NCBI GenBank assembly: GCA_033026295.1
Contig: CM065170.1
Location: 15,758,040 to 15,822,039, forward strand
Direction of reading: 5' to 3'
Origin: Channa striata
Taxonomy: Eukaryota > Chordata > Actinopteri > Anabantiformes > Channidae
Length of the DNA stretch: 64,000 nt
Under the pieces are notes generated by a model. That model did no database searches, was not told the origin of the DNA, and saw only the letters and a list, made by a program, of their open reading frames with translations. Of the stretch, positions 12,801-27,800 are shown one piece after another (the stretch's first letter is position 1; every line of letters begins with the position of its first letter). Made by a program: the position numbers and the translations under genes.

Positions 12801-15800
12801 TATTTCACACAGTGGCTTCAGAAAATATTGAGACCTCTTCACTTTTTGCACCCTTCTTATTCCAGATTAAATGTTAAATTGCACTCTTGCCTATCGATAC
12901 ACACTCCATAACCCATACTGACAAATTGAAAACATGTTTTTAGGATCTGCAAACTCTCTGAATAAGACATTTGAATTTGGTTTTGTTTTTTTTTTTATTT
13001 GCAGAAATAAGTTTTTCCTCTGTCATTGTAATTTACTGAGTCGAGATTGATTGTATCCATTTAAAATTAGATCTACACCACAATGAAGTGTGTAATTATT
13101 GCTGGGAATCCAGACAATTGTCATTCAAACATTTTCTATGGATTTATTATATCTACAACTAGAAAATAGCAGGCGTAAGCCCACGCGCTAAGAGACGTGA
13201 TTCCATATCTCCTGGTCAATGCAAAAGCTAATTGAGGACTTTTGTTATGACACACTCAGCACAATCTTTGATTAAATAACAACTCTGGCAACATGCCATT
13301 CTATTCCTCCTGCCGCTGTAGCTTTAAATAGCCTTCCCGGTCGCGTTCAGATAGAGCATTTAAGCATCTAAAGAACGGGCTTGTTGCAGGCGTCACACTG
13401 ATTGCTGTACTGAATGATCCACTGATATCCAAGCAGGACAATGCGGACTGAGTAAAGGATAGGCCAGTGCTTCTGCCCCTGTGTTGTTGCAGTAAGCAGA
13501 AATGATTTGACTTGACGGTAATTCCCTTTTCTTTCTTAGCAGTTAATTGGAGGTTGAAGTGCCCGAGTGTGCAACATAACTGTGATAGATGGACTGCATG
13601 CTTTCGACAGCTTCATTTATTTGTTTTTCAGGAGCGTAAAAAGAACTCGGGTCAATAGAACCTTTCAGCGGTGCTGAGAAGTTTCAGGCTGACATCGGGC
13701 AGCTGATTAAGGATGTTAGTGGTAAATGTTAATAGTTTAGACACTGAGCTCAATAATGTACTGTCGATACAGCTTGGTTCTTAACCCCATCAGCAAGAGT
13801 TATGATAATTAACAGACGCTGGGCCTCAACTAAAACAATAATTTTCAACATTGAGTTAGCCCCTACAGGTTACAAACATATCCTTAGTTGAACCCACAAA
13901 CACAGACGCGCTGAATCATACTGAAAGTCATCAGGACTTCTAATTTAAGAACTTTAGTGCGCTTCATAACTGAAAGTCATCAAAAAGAAAACCTACATAA
14001 GTTTTCAGTAATTGCATTCAATGCTTTAATTAACGCCATCGAACCTTACCGTCTCTATATCCAAAACACGATCCTGTGAAGACACAAACATAGCAGAATG
14101 ACTTTAGGTGCATACAAAAGTAGAACCAATGTCAAAGTAAAGTTTAAACTGGTGAAATGTGCCAGAAAATGCTGTGAGTATGGGACAGTGAGTCCAGGTT
14201 AGTGCTCAAAGTGGTGGATTAGCAGAGAGGAGCCCACTCTGTCTGTGAGAGAGAGGGAGAGAAAGAAAACGGTGACAGAAGAGAGGAATAGAAGCTTCCA
14301 ACAAATGGGTAACAAGGGAAAGAAATGCCGGGGCTAGGGAGAGTCTGTAGCACACAGCGGGCTTCTTATCACACACACTGACACAAACACAAAGACAAAC
14401 CACTCTCGCCGCTCATCCAGCTCCTGACTGATGTTCCCTCACTAACGATGCATAAGTGATGCTATGCCTCTTATCTGCCACTCAAACACACACCTGCTGT
14501 TGCCCGCAACTGGCTGCCGCTCCCCCTCTGCCTGTAATGTGTTGATGGTTTGTAACAAGGGTACTTTCTTTTCGTCAACCCACAATCTTTTCCTTTTTTT
14601 TTTCTTACTCATTTACGTCTCTCACTCTGTCTTCCCTCTCTACATTTCTCTCTCCTCATCATTCATAATTAAAAGCTTGGCTGGGTCTGAGAGGGCTGAT
14701 TAATTGCACACGAGCTCTGGCAGGTGCCATCCCGGAGTCACAGATGGGACCCCAGTATCCAACACGCACATCCGTGCTCATAGGCGCATGGATGAATTTA
14801 GGAAGCACTATTGCTTAGCAGACATTTTAGTAGATGTGCTCGTGCGTGCGTGCGTGTTTCGATGTTTAATGGTGAGTGAACGGCTGGTGTGCCGCTGGGG
14901 GAGTCCACCCCGGACTAGGTGAGTTGGTGGCCTGCCAAGTGTTGATGCTGCAGTATTGAAAGATGGAGACAAGTCCTCTGGTGGCTTTTAAACTCTAAGG
15001 TCTTGTGTCTGCAGTAATTAGCTACTTGTCCAAGCAAGGCTGCACGGAGCCTGTCAGGCCCACGGCTGTATACTGATGTTTGTGGCACTGCAACACAGAA
15101 CTCCTGACCAAAGCCAGACAATTCCTTGGGGAAAGAAAACACACTCTCTCTTTCTGGAAACATCCAGCTGAAATTATGAATAATTCTAATAATGATATAT
15201 TAACATCTATATAATTAGGCCTAACTAGGGTGCAGGTTAACACACATGGATTGTTAAAACATAATGCTCACCTGAAAGCTCCGCATTTCTTCCTCCTTCC
15301 TGCGACTCCTCTCCAACAACTCTGAAATTAAAACATTGAGTAAGAAAAGAGGATGGTGTTGCAGTAACACACATCTAGACACAACACCACCAGGCACGTA
15401 TATTATATTATTTGTTTATTATTAAAGGACGACTTCACTGATATGGAACTGAGGGAAGTCAGGGGGAAGCTTAAATACATTAATATACATTTCCTTCCAT
15501 CCTAAACTAAAGAGTTAGAAAGCAAGTTGAAAATTGATGAAGTCAGCCTTTAAATAACACCTTATTCAAACAGTTTCGGTGGTGCCGCTGATGCCTGATA
15601 TATTGTTAATGGATTATTTTTACACAAACAGGTGGAGGCGAAAAATTCTGCTTGTCACTGACTGCAGCCCTGAATTGTTTTTAATTACAATCGCTGGCTG
15701 TTTGCTTAATGAGACGCAGATGTAATAACTGTGATTTCTTATAGCGGAAAAGATTTATTAAGCTAATATTCCGATATTTACCTGACTTTATTCTGCATGA

Positions 15801-18800
15801 CGTTGTGCCAAACAGAATAAGCTTTGTGCAAACTAGTTTAGTACAACTGTAACAACACACTGGAATGGAGAAAAAAACACGCACACACACGCACACAAAA
15901 AAAGCAGAGCCACTGCCTGCTTTTTTCCATAAATTCCTGCCTAACTCATTGCTGAGGACCAAAATCAGAGTGTATCAATCCAAAGCTGGAAGTTACAATC
16001 TAAAATGAGGAAGGAGCGTGGGAGGACAAAATGAAATTGTGTGCTCCAGTTTTTGCCTCCCTCACTGACTGTGGCTTACCTGTGTGGACTTTGCATGTTC
16101 TCCCCAGGCCTGCGTGGGTTTCCTCTGGGTTCTCTGGTTTCCGCCCACAGTCAAGACATGTGGTATTACTACGATTGCTTGTTTGCCACACCCTCTACCC
16201 TGGGTCTCGATCTCCTTAAAAGCATGTAAACAAACATCTGACTACACTGGCAACTAACCTGACAAGTAAAAATTGAAGCTACCTTGAAGTTATTGAAGTC
16301 AGCAGAGGGGAGATGGCATCTGTGGTTCACTGTTGCTGCCGAAGTGCCGTTCTGACTTATACAAGCACACGCAAGCACGCCACACACACACACACACACA
16401 CACACCTCAGCTTACTGTAAAACCTGGGGTAGGTCTTGTAATACCAGAACTACTATGTCTACACATGCAGTGCAGACTAGCTTTAAAATGGAAAGGCCAA
16501 TAGAGAGCACTGCAAAAGTACCGAAAGGTCTGAGGTAAAATACACACACTGCAGCCACAATTTAACACGAATAATTGGCAGTAAGGCAATTATATCATGC
16601 AGGGGTTCTACAGACTGCAGGGGTTACTAGCTGTTTGCTGAGATTAGCAGACAAGTAGGTATAATAAAGATAGCACTTATGAATACAATTTCCTGTTTGA
16701 TAATAAAAATTATAGCATAACTAAACGAAATAGATCAATTGTTAGTTGGTGAACTTGCATTCCTGAGTCAAATGTTGCAAATGCATCATGTAATTATTGC
16801 TTATTCTACTGGAGGACTTGTGTTGCTTTGCAGCAATAACAGATTCACTAAGCAGCCACATAACTGAGTACCCATATTCAAAACACAGGTGATAACATCT
16901 TAATCCCCACACCTTCATTTCTAATAACCCGATCTTGTAGCTGTTGTGACACCGAGATAAGTCTTAGCTCTAATTACTATGGAGACCATATCTGCCTGTT
17001 GAGAAGGCAGACTAGGCTAGTTTAGTCTGATTGGATCCAAAAATGGAGTGAACCGTGTTTACGAATTAGGCTGTATCATGGGATTGCTTATCTCTACAGT
17101 GCAGTGCTGCCACTACAGCCAAAAACATACATGGATAGTTGACTGTCCCTCAGTTCAGGTCTTCCATGTCTCTGGATATGTCCAACCGTGACTCTGAGGT
17201 CTCAGGGTGTCTTTTAAATCGCTTTCTCTCTGTTAATGTAACACAAATTAGGCCTGCTTCACTGTATTAATCAGATGCAGTGCTAAAAACAAGTTGTTCC
17301 TCCTCTGGCAGTTACAGCTCATTAGGAGAAATTCACTCCAAAATTGGACTTGTGATGGAAAAAAACAAGCCCACTTTCCATGGAAGTCTCAAAAGTTCAC
17401 ACACATTAAGATGCTTCCTCAAACATTTGTAATCATAAACAGACCAACCTGTGAGGACAATCTTAAAAAAAAAAAAAGAAATAAAGAAGGAATTATGCAC
17501 TCAGGCACAGACAGCCATTTTCACGAGCATCCATTAGGACACAGCACACAAAACCACTCCAACAAAAATCCTTCAGTAATGTGAAGGTGCTAAATTAGTT
17601 ATTGCTCTTAATGACAGTATGACTAAATGTAAATGAGAGAGCAAGAAAACAGATGTAAAGTGTATGACTAGGCTGCATTATTCGAAAATATTCAAGGAAC
17701 GACTGCATTTTCATTGAGATCGCGCTATCGCAAATACTCACATTGATTCACCATTATAAATTAAACAGACGTCGACAACCGATAAATTTCTTGTTCAATG
17801 CTTTTAAAAAAAATCTGTTATTAGCTGCCTAATAAAAGAACAGAGTGTGATTAGTCTCACGTGATACTGTGGTGTGACACGTTTTATATAGACCGGCTAT
17901 GTGACTCACTGGTATGCTTTGATGATGATAATGCCGCAGCTTAAGTGAGAAAAAACACCACAAACATCCACACCCACCTATCATACACTGCATTCTCACA
18001 CTTGCCTCCTAAGTTTGAGTGGAATCAATGTGCAGGTACTCTTCTAATCAAGTACTCTTTGTGTACCTTTCTTTTCGACGCTGACTGAGTGCAGCAGCTT
18101 TTCCTGCTGGTCCAAGCGTTGCAGGAGAGCGGCCTGCTCTGAGTCCCGGCTCTGCCTGAGGGCCTTCAACTGATCCCTGGTCTGTTCATGCTGCTTCCTC
18201 AGGCGCTCTTCTCTTGTGTCACGTTCTCGCACCTCCTCGCACAGCCATCGTAGCTTGATCTGGTGGGTTTTAATGAAACACACAATCAGTACATTATCTA
18301 ATTGAAAGAGACACCTAAGGAAGATTGTTACCTTCAACATTGGATTAAATTTTTAGGAAAACCACAGCACTAAAAGAGGACTTCAGTTCAAATCTTATTC
18401 AAATATGGGGTAAAACAATGTAAAAATCATCTGATCGTAGTACAAGAACACAGAATTCATTTCATTGTGCCATTATGCATTTAAAAAAAATGAAGCTAGA
18501 AACTAAACAACATGCACCCTACTGTCTTCATAGGATTTAAGAGCGTAAGTTGCAGCCAGGCACTGCTAATCATCCGCCATTGATTAATTGATCATGAGCA
18601 AGTCTGCAGATCTCTATGAAAGCAAAAGTTTATCAGTTTGCTGGTCTAGAGTATTCAAGTGGGTGTTAACACAATGCCTAGAGAAAAAGACATAGGCAAT
18701 GGTCTGAGAAGTCATTTTCTTTATGTACATTAGTCTGGAACGTATTATAAAACCATTTCCAAACATTTTGGAGTTCTACAGTTGGAAAAAAAAAAAAGCA

Positions 18801-21800
18801 AAACTGCATCTGAACAAATCATTAAACTTCTGAAACAATATGCTCCGGACAGTTGAGACCAACCTGTAAGCTGTAACCTGTGACGTAAGCTGTGAGGTTT
18901 TGGGCTTGTTTTGCAGCCACAGGACGTGGGCACATTGGGATCATTGAGTCGACCAAAAACTCATCTCTATACCAGAGTATTCTAGAAGCAGCTGTGAGGC
19001 GGATCTGTCCGACAGCAAAAGTCTGGATGAAACTGGGTCATACAACAGAACAATGGAATGGTCTAGTCAAAGTCCAGACCTGTGTTGGGATCCTAAGACA
19101 GCTGTGCATAAGGGAAAGCCCAAAAACCTCAGTGAACTGAAGCAATGCAGTAAAGGACAATGGGCAATAATTCCTCCACAGTGATGTGAGAGATTGATAA
19201 AGTCATACAGGAAACGATTACTTCAACTTATTGCTGCTAAAGTTATCAAGCTATCAAATTCAGCTTCAGTTTTGTTAAATAGCATTGGCACTGTGAAAAA
19301 ATTGACATGTTGTTGTTCATCTGAGGCTCTATGTGCCTAATACTAAGAACTGTTACTGTCAGAAAATTCAGTTTTTACACAAACAACTAAAAGAGGTGTA
19401 CTAAATTTTACACATGACGGTGGTTCATAAAAATAGGGTGGTGCTTCCTGAACTTTCATTTACATTTGTCCCATTCACATATTTTTTATCTTAAATAACC
19501 CCAAATTTACTACCATTGGTTACTAATAATAGTAATCGATGCAAAAGACTTTACACAGGAACTTCATTAAAGCACCAGTACTATCTGTTATATCTCAAGG
19601 GAATCCTTGTTTGGAGGAAAATTCTTCTTCTATTTAAAAGCCGTTCTGCTCTGGAAGATTCTAAGCTGCAGGACTGCAATTCTCTTGTAAAGCTCACTGA
19701 ACACAAAATATATTATCAATATTTTTTAAGGTCCTCCCTACCCAGGGCCCAAGAGTTTGTGCAGAGTGCCTTGACCTAATAAACCTTAAAAGGCATTAGG
19801 GCAGACGTTGCAACTCTCCCAGGACTTCCAGAAGTCTCCTGTCACCTATAAATGAAATGCCATGTTCCCAGATTTGGATATTCCCTCTGAGTCTGTTGTA
19901 AGACGTCCTATCGCTTGCATTTATGTGCAGAAACATTATGAGAGTAGCTGTCTATGTTAGCGTCGGTGTGTACAAGTCATCCGGGACAATGGACAGTGCA
20001 GCTTGTTACCATTTTGAAAGTATTGAAGCTTCCTGATGAAAACACAAGTCAAAGTGCCTGGTATATGAAAAAGTGAGATCCAAAATATAGCTGTTGTTAT
20101 TTGGTAAATTAGCAGATGTTTGACTATAAGTGCAATATGTGTTGCCTGTTTTCTAATCACAAATCAGGCAAATAAAAATGCCAAATTAAAAGTTTTCAAT
20201 AATTCCAAAGATTCTTCTAACACTCCAGGTCCCACAATGACCCTTTAAAAATATAAAATCTTGATCGGTCATTGACTTTGCCCAATGGCAATCTGTCAAT
20301 GCAACAATGTATATAAATATGATTATATCAAAATATATAAAGTAAAATGCATGTTGTTACAGCCAAGCAAACTAATTGGTTAAACAGCTATTTTAAATGT
20401 GCTCTATGAGCCTGTAAATCATACCTAGACTTTACAAACTCCTAACAAGGAAGCTGATTATCTCTCTTGTTCTCCAGTGTTTTATTTTTGGAAATGCACA
20501 GTACTCTGAAAGCATTGCTGACAGCAGTTATACATTATGGTGATAAACACTTAGAACTGTGCAAACACATTTTAACACTATATCATGCATCAGCAGCACA
20601 ACCATAATTACCTGTTTCTTTTGTACAGAACACCATTGCAATGAATAATAAGGGGACTAATTTTTACTGGAAAGATGCCAGGCAACCATTACTGCAAAAG
20701 AGTGGAAGACGATGACAAAAAGGCAACACATTAAATAAAAAGTGCATGTTGTGTTTACGATTAAGAGTCCCACAAATGCAGACTTTATACTGAAAATATA
20801 GAATAATGAAAAAAAAAGCTGTCAAATATTATGACTTGCCTTCTACGAGAAGTGCAAATTACAATTTAGCCATGCTCTTACGATTAGTGGAGAAAGGCTT
20901 TCTGTCACAAATCCCTGAACTTCACAAATGTATTATGAACACTGCTGACCTTCACTGCACATCAGTGCTCAGCTGAGCAGGTCTGCATCGTGAGCAACTG
21001 TACCAGTAAATGTTGGATTTCCACAACCAAAAATGAAACTATACATTGTATGGTCTTGTCATGTTTGCCAGAACAAAACAACAATTACATTTATTAAATA
21101 CTGGTATCTAATTATTTGTCTATATAATGCAGACTAGGGAATAAATATGTACATGTTAATAGTGTTATATACTTGCATTTTCTCAATTATATAATATATT
21201 TCAGAAAAAAATGATTTGCACAAAAGTTGTAACCATACTTTTGTCTCAGCTAGCCAGCGGTGGGGGTCTTTGATTAATCCAGGTTTCTGGGCAATTGCCT
21301 GTTAAAACAGAAAAGATAAGTAAAAAAAGTAAGTTTGCCTGTTTGTGGTAACACTCATTACAACATTCAGTCCCAAGAAATTATATAATCCAAGAGAGGA
21401 AATATGACAAAATCTGTAGCCTGGAATTTATGGATGTAAATTGACTAAATAGGACACAGACAGGCAGACAATCCCTCCTCTCAAACCCTGAACTTTTGTG
21501 AAGAATGGCTTGTGTCAACTTAAATTGGTGTGCATCTGCATTAAACAGCCTATGACAATAGTTGTGCATGCACACACACCTACACACAGAGGTTATGCGT
21601 GTCATAAAAATGAGCTAGAGGAGCATGTTCCTTTCTTTCCAGACAAGCTTGTCAGCATCAGCAGTACAAACTGACTGCCAACTCCTAATGACTACTGACA
21701 CACACAGAGAAAAACACACCCTTAAGACAAAAAGACAATCAGATGCGTAAGTAAACACAGTCACATAACTAGATGTCAGAAACACCTCCGCCAAAGCTCT

Positions 21801-24800
21801 GCTGTTAAGCTGTTAAGTTGTACCAGCTCTGCATGTTTCACCAAAGGTTAATAATCCATTCTATGTTTCATTACTTGCTTGTTTTACATGAGCAAGTTAA
21901 TATATGTGCATGCCAGTATGTGAAATAAAACATTAGATATTTCTAGGCACCAAGCATTTCACTCAATAGGCATAACCTCATTATTGAAACCCAGTCAGGT
22001 GTCTGACTGGTGGTAAAACTGCACGAACCACTGCGCCAAGTTTTAGGAATAATAAAGTTTAAGTACAGAGAGCAAAAATGTAGAAAGAGAGGGAGGGAGG
22101 AAGACATGCAACAAAGGATTTTAAATTTATACTGTATGTTATGCTGCTTAAACTTGCTGTGTGCAACATTTTTCAATTTATTTAAATAGAATTATGCTTC
22201 ATAACCTTAATGTGTGGAGGTGTGGTGGAAGCCTCCTGTGACAAAGACTCAGTGATCAGTATTAGCAGCAATGCAGATTCATTTGCCTCTAAAAGCATTT
22301 ATAGCGAGGCTTCTCATTCTGATCGCAAAAGTGCAACAACTTCTGCTTGATTAGGAAGTTTCACAGTAATCCTATTTATTAATGAAAGGACTGTGCAGAG
22401 TAGTGTTGTAGTCAAGACCATCTTACCAAGACCAAGGCAGGACAAGACCAAGTCAAGACCCCAAAACCAGACACACAGCAAATACTGCAAAAACACGTTG
22501 GTAGATTTGAATGGTCTGGTCATGTGGGGCCAGGTAGAGCATTAGGTTGGGATGCAGAAGGCCGCACGATTGAATCCCATCCCACCAGGTGCGGCCCCAC
22601 CCAGCCATTAAAGGCCACCTTGCTGCCTGTCCTGAGGCTGTATGAAATAGGTGGGTTGCGTCAGGAAGGGCATCTGGCGGAAAAGAACTTATGCCAAGTC
22701 AATGTGTGGAACCCGTTCTGCTGTGGCGACCCCTGAAGAGACGAGCTGAAAGACGTTGGTCTGCTCTTGGGCTCTTCATTTGTTCTTGTCCTGCCTTGGT
22801 CTTGACGTATACTAAGGTTTTGGTCTTGGAAAAGTGGTCTTGACTACAGCACTAGTGCAGAGTGTAGCCGTGCATTAGGAGTGAAGCCAAGCTGTATCAG
22901 GGCAGGGAGAGGGACAGAAAAAAGAAAAACCCAGAAGACACAACAAGCACAAATTTACATGTACAAACTCACAGCCATGAACAAAGTTGACAAAGAAGTA
23001 CTACTGTTCTTATAAGGACACCCTTGTGGCGTAGTGTTTACACATGATCAGCAGACATCAAAAGCACGCAGCACGATATTTTTGGACCCTTTCTGTCCCA
23101 TGTCTTGGCAAACAATATTGTCACTGCACAGGTGTCAACCAACTTTTTCAAGCTGTCAGTCAAAGACAGATCCAAGCAAAACTAATTTCCCAAGTCGTTA
23201 CCACAGCAGCTCAAAGTACAGCACTGGAGTACTGCTGTGCAGAAGTACCCATCTCAGGGAGCGTACAACCACACAGCCGAGCGTGTGACTGCGTGGGAGG
23301 ATAAAACATGCCTCTGTGCCTCTCGCTCACTCTCTCTTTACTCTTTCCCAAACCATCAAAGGCAGCTCTGCAAGCTAGCAGACAAAAAGGAGGGAAACTG
23401 TTGAAAAACTGAACAAGTAGGCTGGGAGTTGAAAGTGCTGTCTGAGGGGTGGAAGTGAAAGAAGCACAGTTGAGTGCAACATTACATCCCCTTACTTTGA
23501 AATGGCAAAAAAAGTCAAATCATTTCTTTACATCAAAATTATATGTTACGCATGTTCTGCCAGTACTAATGTTCCTTCATGATCTGGAGTTAAAAAAAGA
23601 AGGAAAAACTCTGTGGTAGATATTGAAAATGATATAATTGCAAAGGTTTGCTCCATTTCTTGTTAGATTAGTGTCGTCTTCCTGGAAGTCTTTTTGTATC
23701 CACATTACTTCCATTTCTGAATCATGGTCTTCACAGGTGGCACTGGTATCATTAGTCACTTTGAAATACCTTCATATTGCTCTCCAGATTTTAAGAAGGT
23801 TTAAAAATCAAATTTTGCGGTTTTCTGAAAGTTGATATGGTGACGCCATTGTTTTGTTACTTAAAGAACTCCTTGAGACTGCCACTAGTGATCTACCCAC
23901 TTGCAAATTGAAAGTGCAAGCTTTGTTTAACACAACTGCTGCCACTCATTAAATGTTAAGTGTTGATTGTTTTGTTGATGCTAATGACCCAGAGAGTTTA
24001 TTAGAGCGACGCAAACCTTTGTACTTATTTCACTTTAACTTTTAATTTTTTATACGCTCCTTGATTATCTGTGTTAGTTTCGATAATGAAGGAACATTTG
24101 CACTAGCATGTCACATGTCAGTTAAATATTTCGTTGATGATATGCTGACATTTCAATATAAGGTAATGGATAATATTTGTACCTAGTAATGATTATTTAC
24201 TCTGACATTAGCTATGGACTAGCCAGCTAGCTAACTCAGCTGCCTGCTGAAAACAGGTGGTGACATAAATGGAACGTCATCAGTAGATCACATTGATGTA
24301 CTTTCATCGGACACATCCAAAAAGGTTGTGAATTTACTGTATGTATAATTTTTCTTAGACTATATCCAAATTCACTCCTTACTCATATAGTGCACTGGTG
24401 CACCTGGTTTGCCATTTTCAAGTGGTGTCTGAATGTTGTGCGTGTAAATTTATCCATTCCAAAAAAATAAAATAAAATCCACAATAGAATAAAGCTATAT
24501 TTATGGCATTAAAATGGCACTATATACTAACATCCCACAAATAAAGTACATTGGACGGAGCATTATAAAGTGGGGCTACTTATTTCACCAGAACAGTGAA
24601 TATTTAATGGGTGTGTTAAAAAATATTTGAAAGATTTTAATAATTTGGGTGCTCTTACAGTAGTGTTAAGCACATGCCTACAAAAAAAAAAAGCACATTC
24701 ATTGTAAAGTTTATTTTTGTCCTACAACTCAATGCTCCAAAAGCAAAGGAAGACAAGTTTCCTGTGCTAACTGGAACCTAATACACTCTTTAACTGGTAA

Positions 24801-27800
24801 TGATTCCCCTCATTAGGACAATCACTAGAAAGTTTGACTTCGTTTCAACATGACAGATTACTGGGGAGGAGAGATGCTGGCTTGCACTGCTGTAACAGAC
24901 TGAGAAATCTATAAGAGCAGATAAGAGTTGGCTGGGTTCATTAACCTACAACAGTAGAGTAAAGCTTGATTCAAGCATTTTAGGTCGAGTCAAGAGTAAC
25001 TGGGAACGTGTAAACTTTATAAAACATCAGTACGCACGCTGAAGTGTTAACATTTACCAGGAATGGGTCTAGTGTGAATTCAAAGAGTTTTTAATACAAA
25101 ACTGTATTAAAGAGCTGATTTTTGGACAATTATTTTAATAAATTACTGTGAATAAGTTTATCTAGAATCGCTGTAAAGGTAAATGGATCTATTGAAACAA
25201 AATTAGGCAATAAAATAACTCTTCTGTTTTGGAAGGCATTTATTCTATGAAAGAATGCACTAATGTGCCAAAGAGAAGTAAACCCACCGGCTCCCAGTGG
25301 ATTAGCCTTCACTACAGCATAAAGTGTGTAAAGTTTGTTGTAACATGAGTATTTCATCATTATTGTGACTAAAATCATGCATTGTCTTAGGAATAATATT
25401 TTACTTTTTACACTTTAGCCAAAGCTAGCTCGACAAATGCATGTTAGAAATAAACAAACACCAGACATATTACACAATTTCCAATATATTCATATTCCCT
25501 TCCATGCACATTTTGAAGATTATTTGTAGAAATAAGCTGAAGTTAAAATTAGACTGATTTAGTGAAAAAAAGCCCCCGGGTTCTTTTATAAGTGCCATAA
25601 ATGGTCATAAGTTCATGAATGAACAAAGCTACATGGCAGGTCAACACTGGAAAACTCCAATGGGATGCTCATGTTTCTTTGTGTTTGTTAAGTATGTAAA
25701 TAATCAATTCTTTGCAAAATTGTTCATTAACAAGTTTATGGTTTGAGTATTTCTGCTCATACAGGCAAAATTCTAGTTTACTCCAATAAAAACAAAAAAA
25801 CAAAAATACCTGTAGTTTTTCTTCACCATTCCTAGCCAGGCTGCAACACACTGCATCCAGTTCCTCACCCATAGAGGAAAGGATTGCTTCCTGCTCTCCT
25901 TCCATCCGCAGGAGCCTCTCCTCCATCTCTGACTCTGAAGCACGTCTTCGTTCATCTGTTCTGATCTGTGGAGGATGGTACAGAGCTGAATGGATGCAAA
26001 TTAATGATGCTTTTCTACGTTTCATTTTTATTTCATTTGGACTTTTTCGTACGTTGGACAGTCAGTGGTTTCAGGGTCTCTACCAGGACACAGTCAATCG
26101 ATTTGCCTAAAGCACAGGAACCAACTGATCAGTGCTGCCCAGAGACCGTGAATCATTATCCTGCCCCTGGGATTATAAACCACCCATGATACATTAATAT
26201 CTGCCCCTTTTTTTTCCATTTGCCTAATTTTGAATCAATTCATTGATGACTGCCAAACAGCCCATATAAGGGGCCTGTTAAATAACCCAGAGAAAAATAC
26301 CACATCTTTTGTCAATAAACATTTAAGGACATACTGATAAAGCCTACTTTAAAACAGTACTGATTTGGCACCGCTTTACCTTTCCAATCATTCATAAGTT
26401 TGTATGTTCACATGGCTCTACAGATATGCTAGATCTTTATGCTAGGAAGGATGGAAAGCAAGGAATGTCCTGATTGCAGATCTGTCCACAGAAGACATAC
26501 TCATCCTAAAATGTGAAACATGCATGTTTACTGACAAGCATATTTTCATCTAAACTGGAACTACTTCAGCTGACTGCATTCAGTCCACTGAAAATCTTAA
26601 AATTGTTTCCCAATAATGACCTCAGTTATTTTCCTGTTCCAACTAATTAGACAAGGCACGTATATATTTGATCCTCTGCTGAGGAGATATTGATTTCACT
26701 GGTATTACAACAGATAATGTGACAACAGACACAGTACACTGCATTTTTTTTAAGTTTGATATCATTTGATATTAGTCACTATAAAAAATGTGGCAAAGCA
26801 GGCTTACTTTCTCATCCAGTTCTTGTTTGAGTAGCTGGTATTTTCTGTGGAGAAGAGCATGTGCCTCGTCTTTTGTGTTCAGCTGTGCTGCCAGCTTATC
26901 ACACTCATCCTTCATTCTGTCCAACTTGATGCGAAGAGCCCCACACAGCTCCTTGTCTGATGCTGCATCTGCCTGGTAGAGAATGGATATGTTTAAGGCC
27001 ATTTACAAAGGCAATAATATGACGTAAAATAGACAGGTGGTTTATCCTTTTAAAAAATATCAACTTCAGTGTCCTGTACGGTACAAGTGTGAGTAGCAGT
27101 TTTTAAAGTTGCCATTTTAATTACACAAAAGCTGCTAGGTGTTTTACATGTGCACGATATAAAAGGCACATCTGGAAGATAAAGATAAAATGATATTAAA
27201 ATAAGGATCATTACGTTCATTATGTAATACTTTAAGAAAATAGGTAAATACTATTGAAATCTGTAATTATAGTCTTAGGCTCTAATGCATGCTTCAGTCC
27301 AGCTGAGGCTGCAAACACAAATCCAGCCTTTGACAGTAGAGTTTACAATGATTATATTATCACACACAGTTCACAAATGAAGTGAAATACGCAACACTGG
27401 CTGAACACTGGGAACAACAGGGGTGACAAACAAAAAATGGAACTCGAGCGCTTGGTGTGAGAACGAAAACCAGATGGAAAATGCTAAATTAGAACTGGGG
27501 AAGGCAGTAAGACAGGGATTATGACAGTGAAAAAGAGGAGCGAGTGCAGGAGAAATCAAGAGTGAGAGGACAAGGACAAGAAAATAAGAATATTTTAAGC
27601 TTTTCCTGAGAGTTGACTGTATCAAAATCGTCATATAGGCTTCTAGCTATGCTCTATGAATACTGGGTTAGCTTCTTAGGGACATCTGCTGCACCCGTAG
27701 GCTAGTACTTAAAAACATTCTAGCAAACGCCCTTGTCCTCACTGCACTTGGAAATGACACCATTACAATGAGCTATGTCAGATATTAATGCCATTCAGCA

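Larger units (their letters stand above)
15322..18066. other. CEP128 intron 19
   Basis: Apart from the SINE fragment and CA repeat, nothing is recognised. Plus-strand frames here have no splice context or family resemblance. Confidence 0.6.
21299..25809. other. CEP128 intron 17 (longest of the gene)
   Basis: Holds the hAT MITE/SINE nest. A looser inverted pair (AATGTTCCTTCATGATC near 23570 and GATAATGAAGGAACATTTG near 24081) suggests an old, unnamed MITE of about 0.5 kb. The rest is AT-rich without visible genes. Confidence 0.5.
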
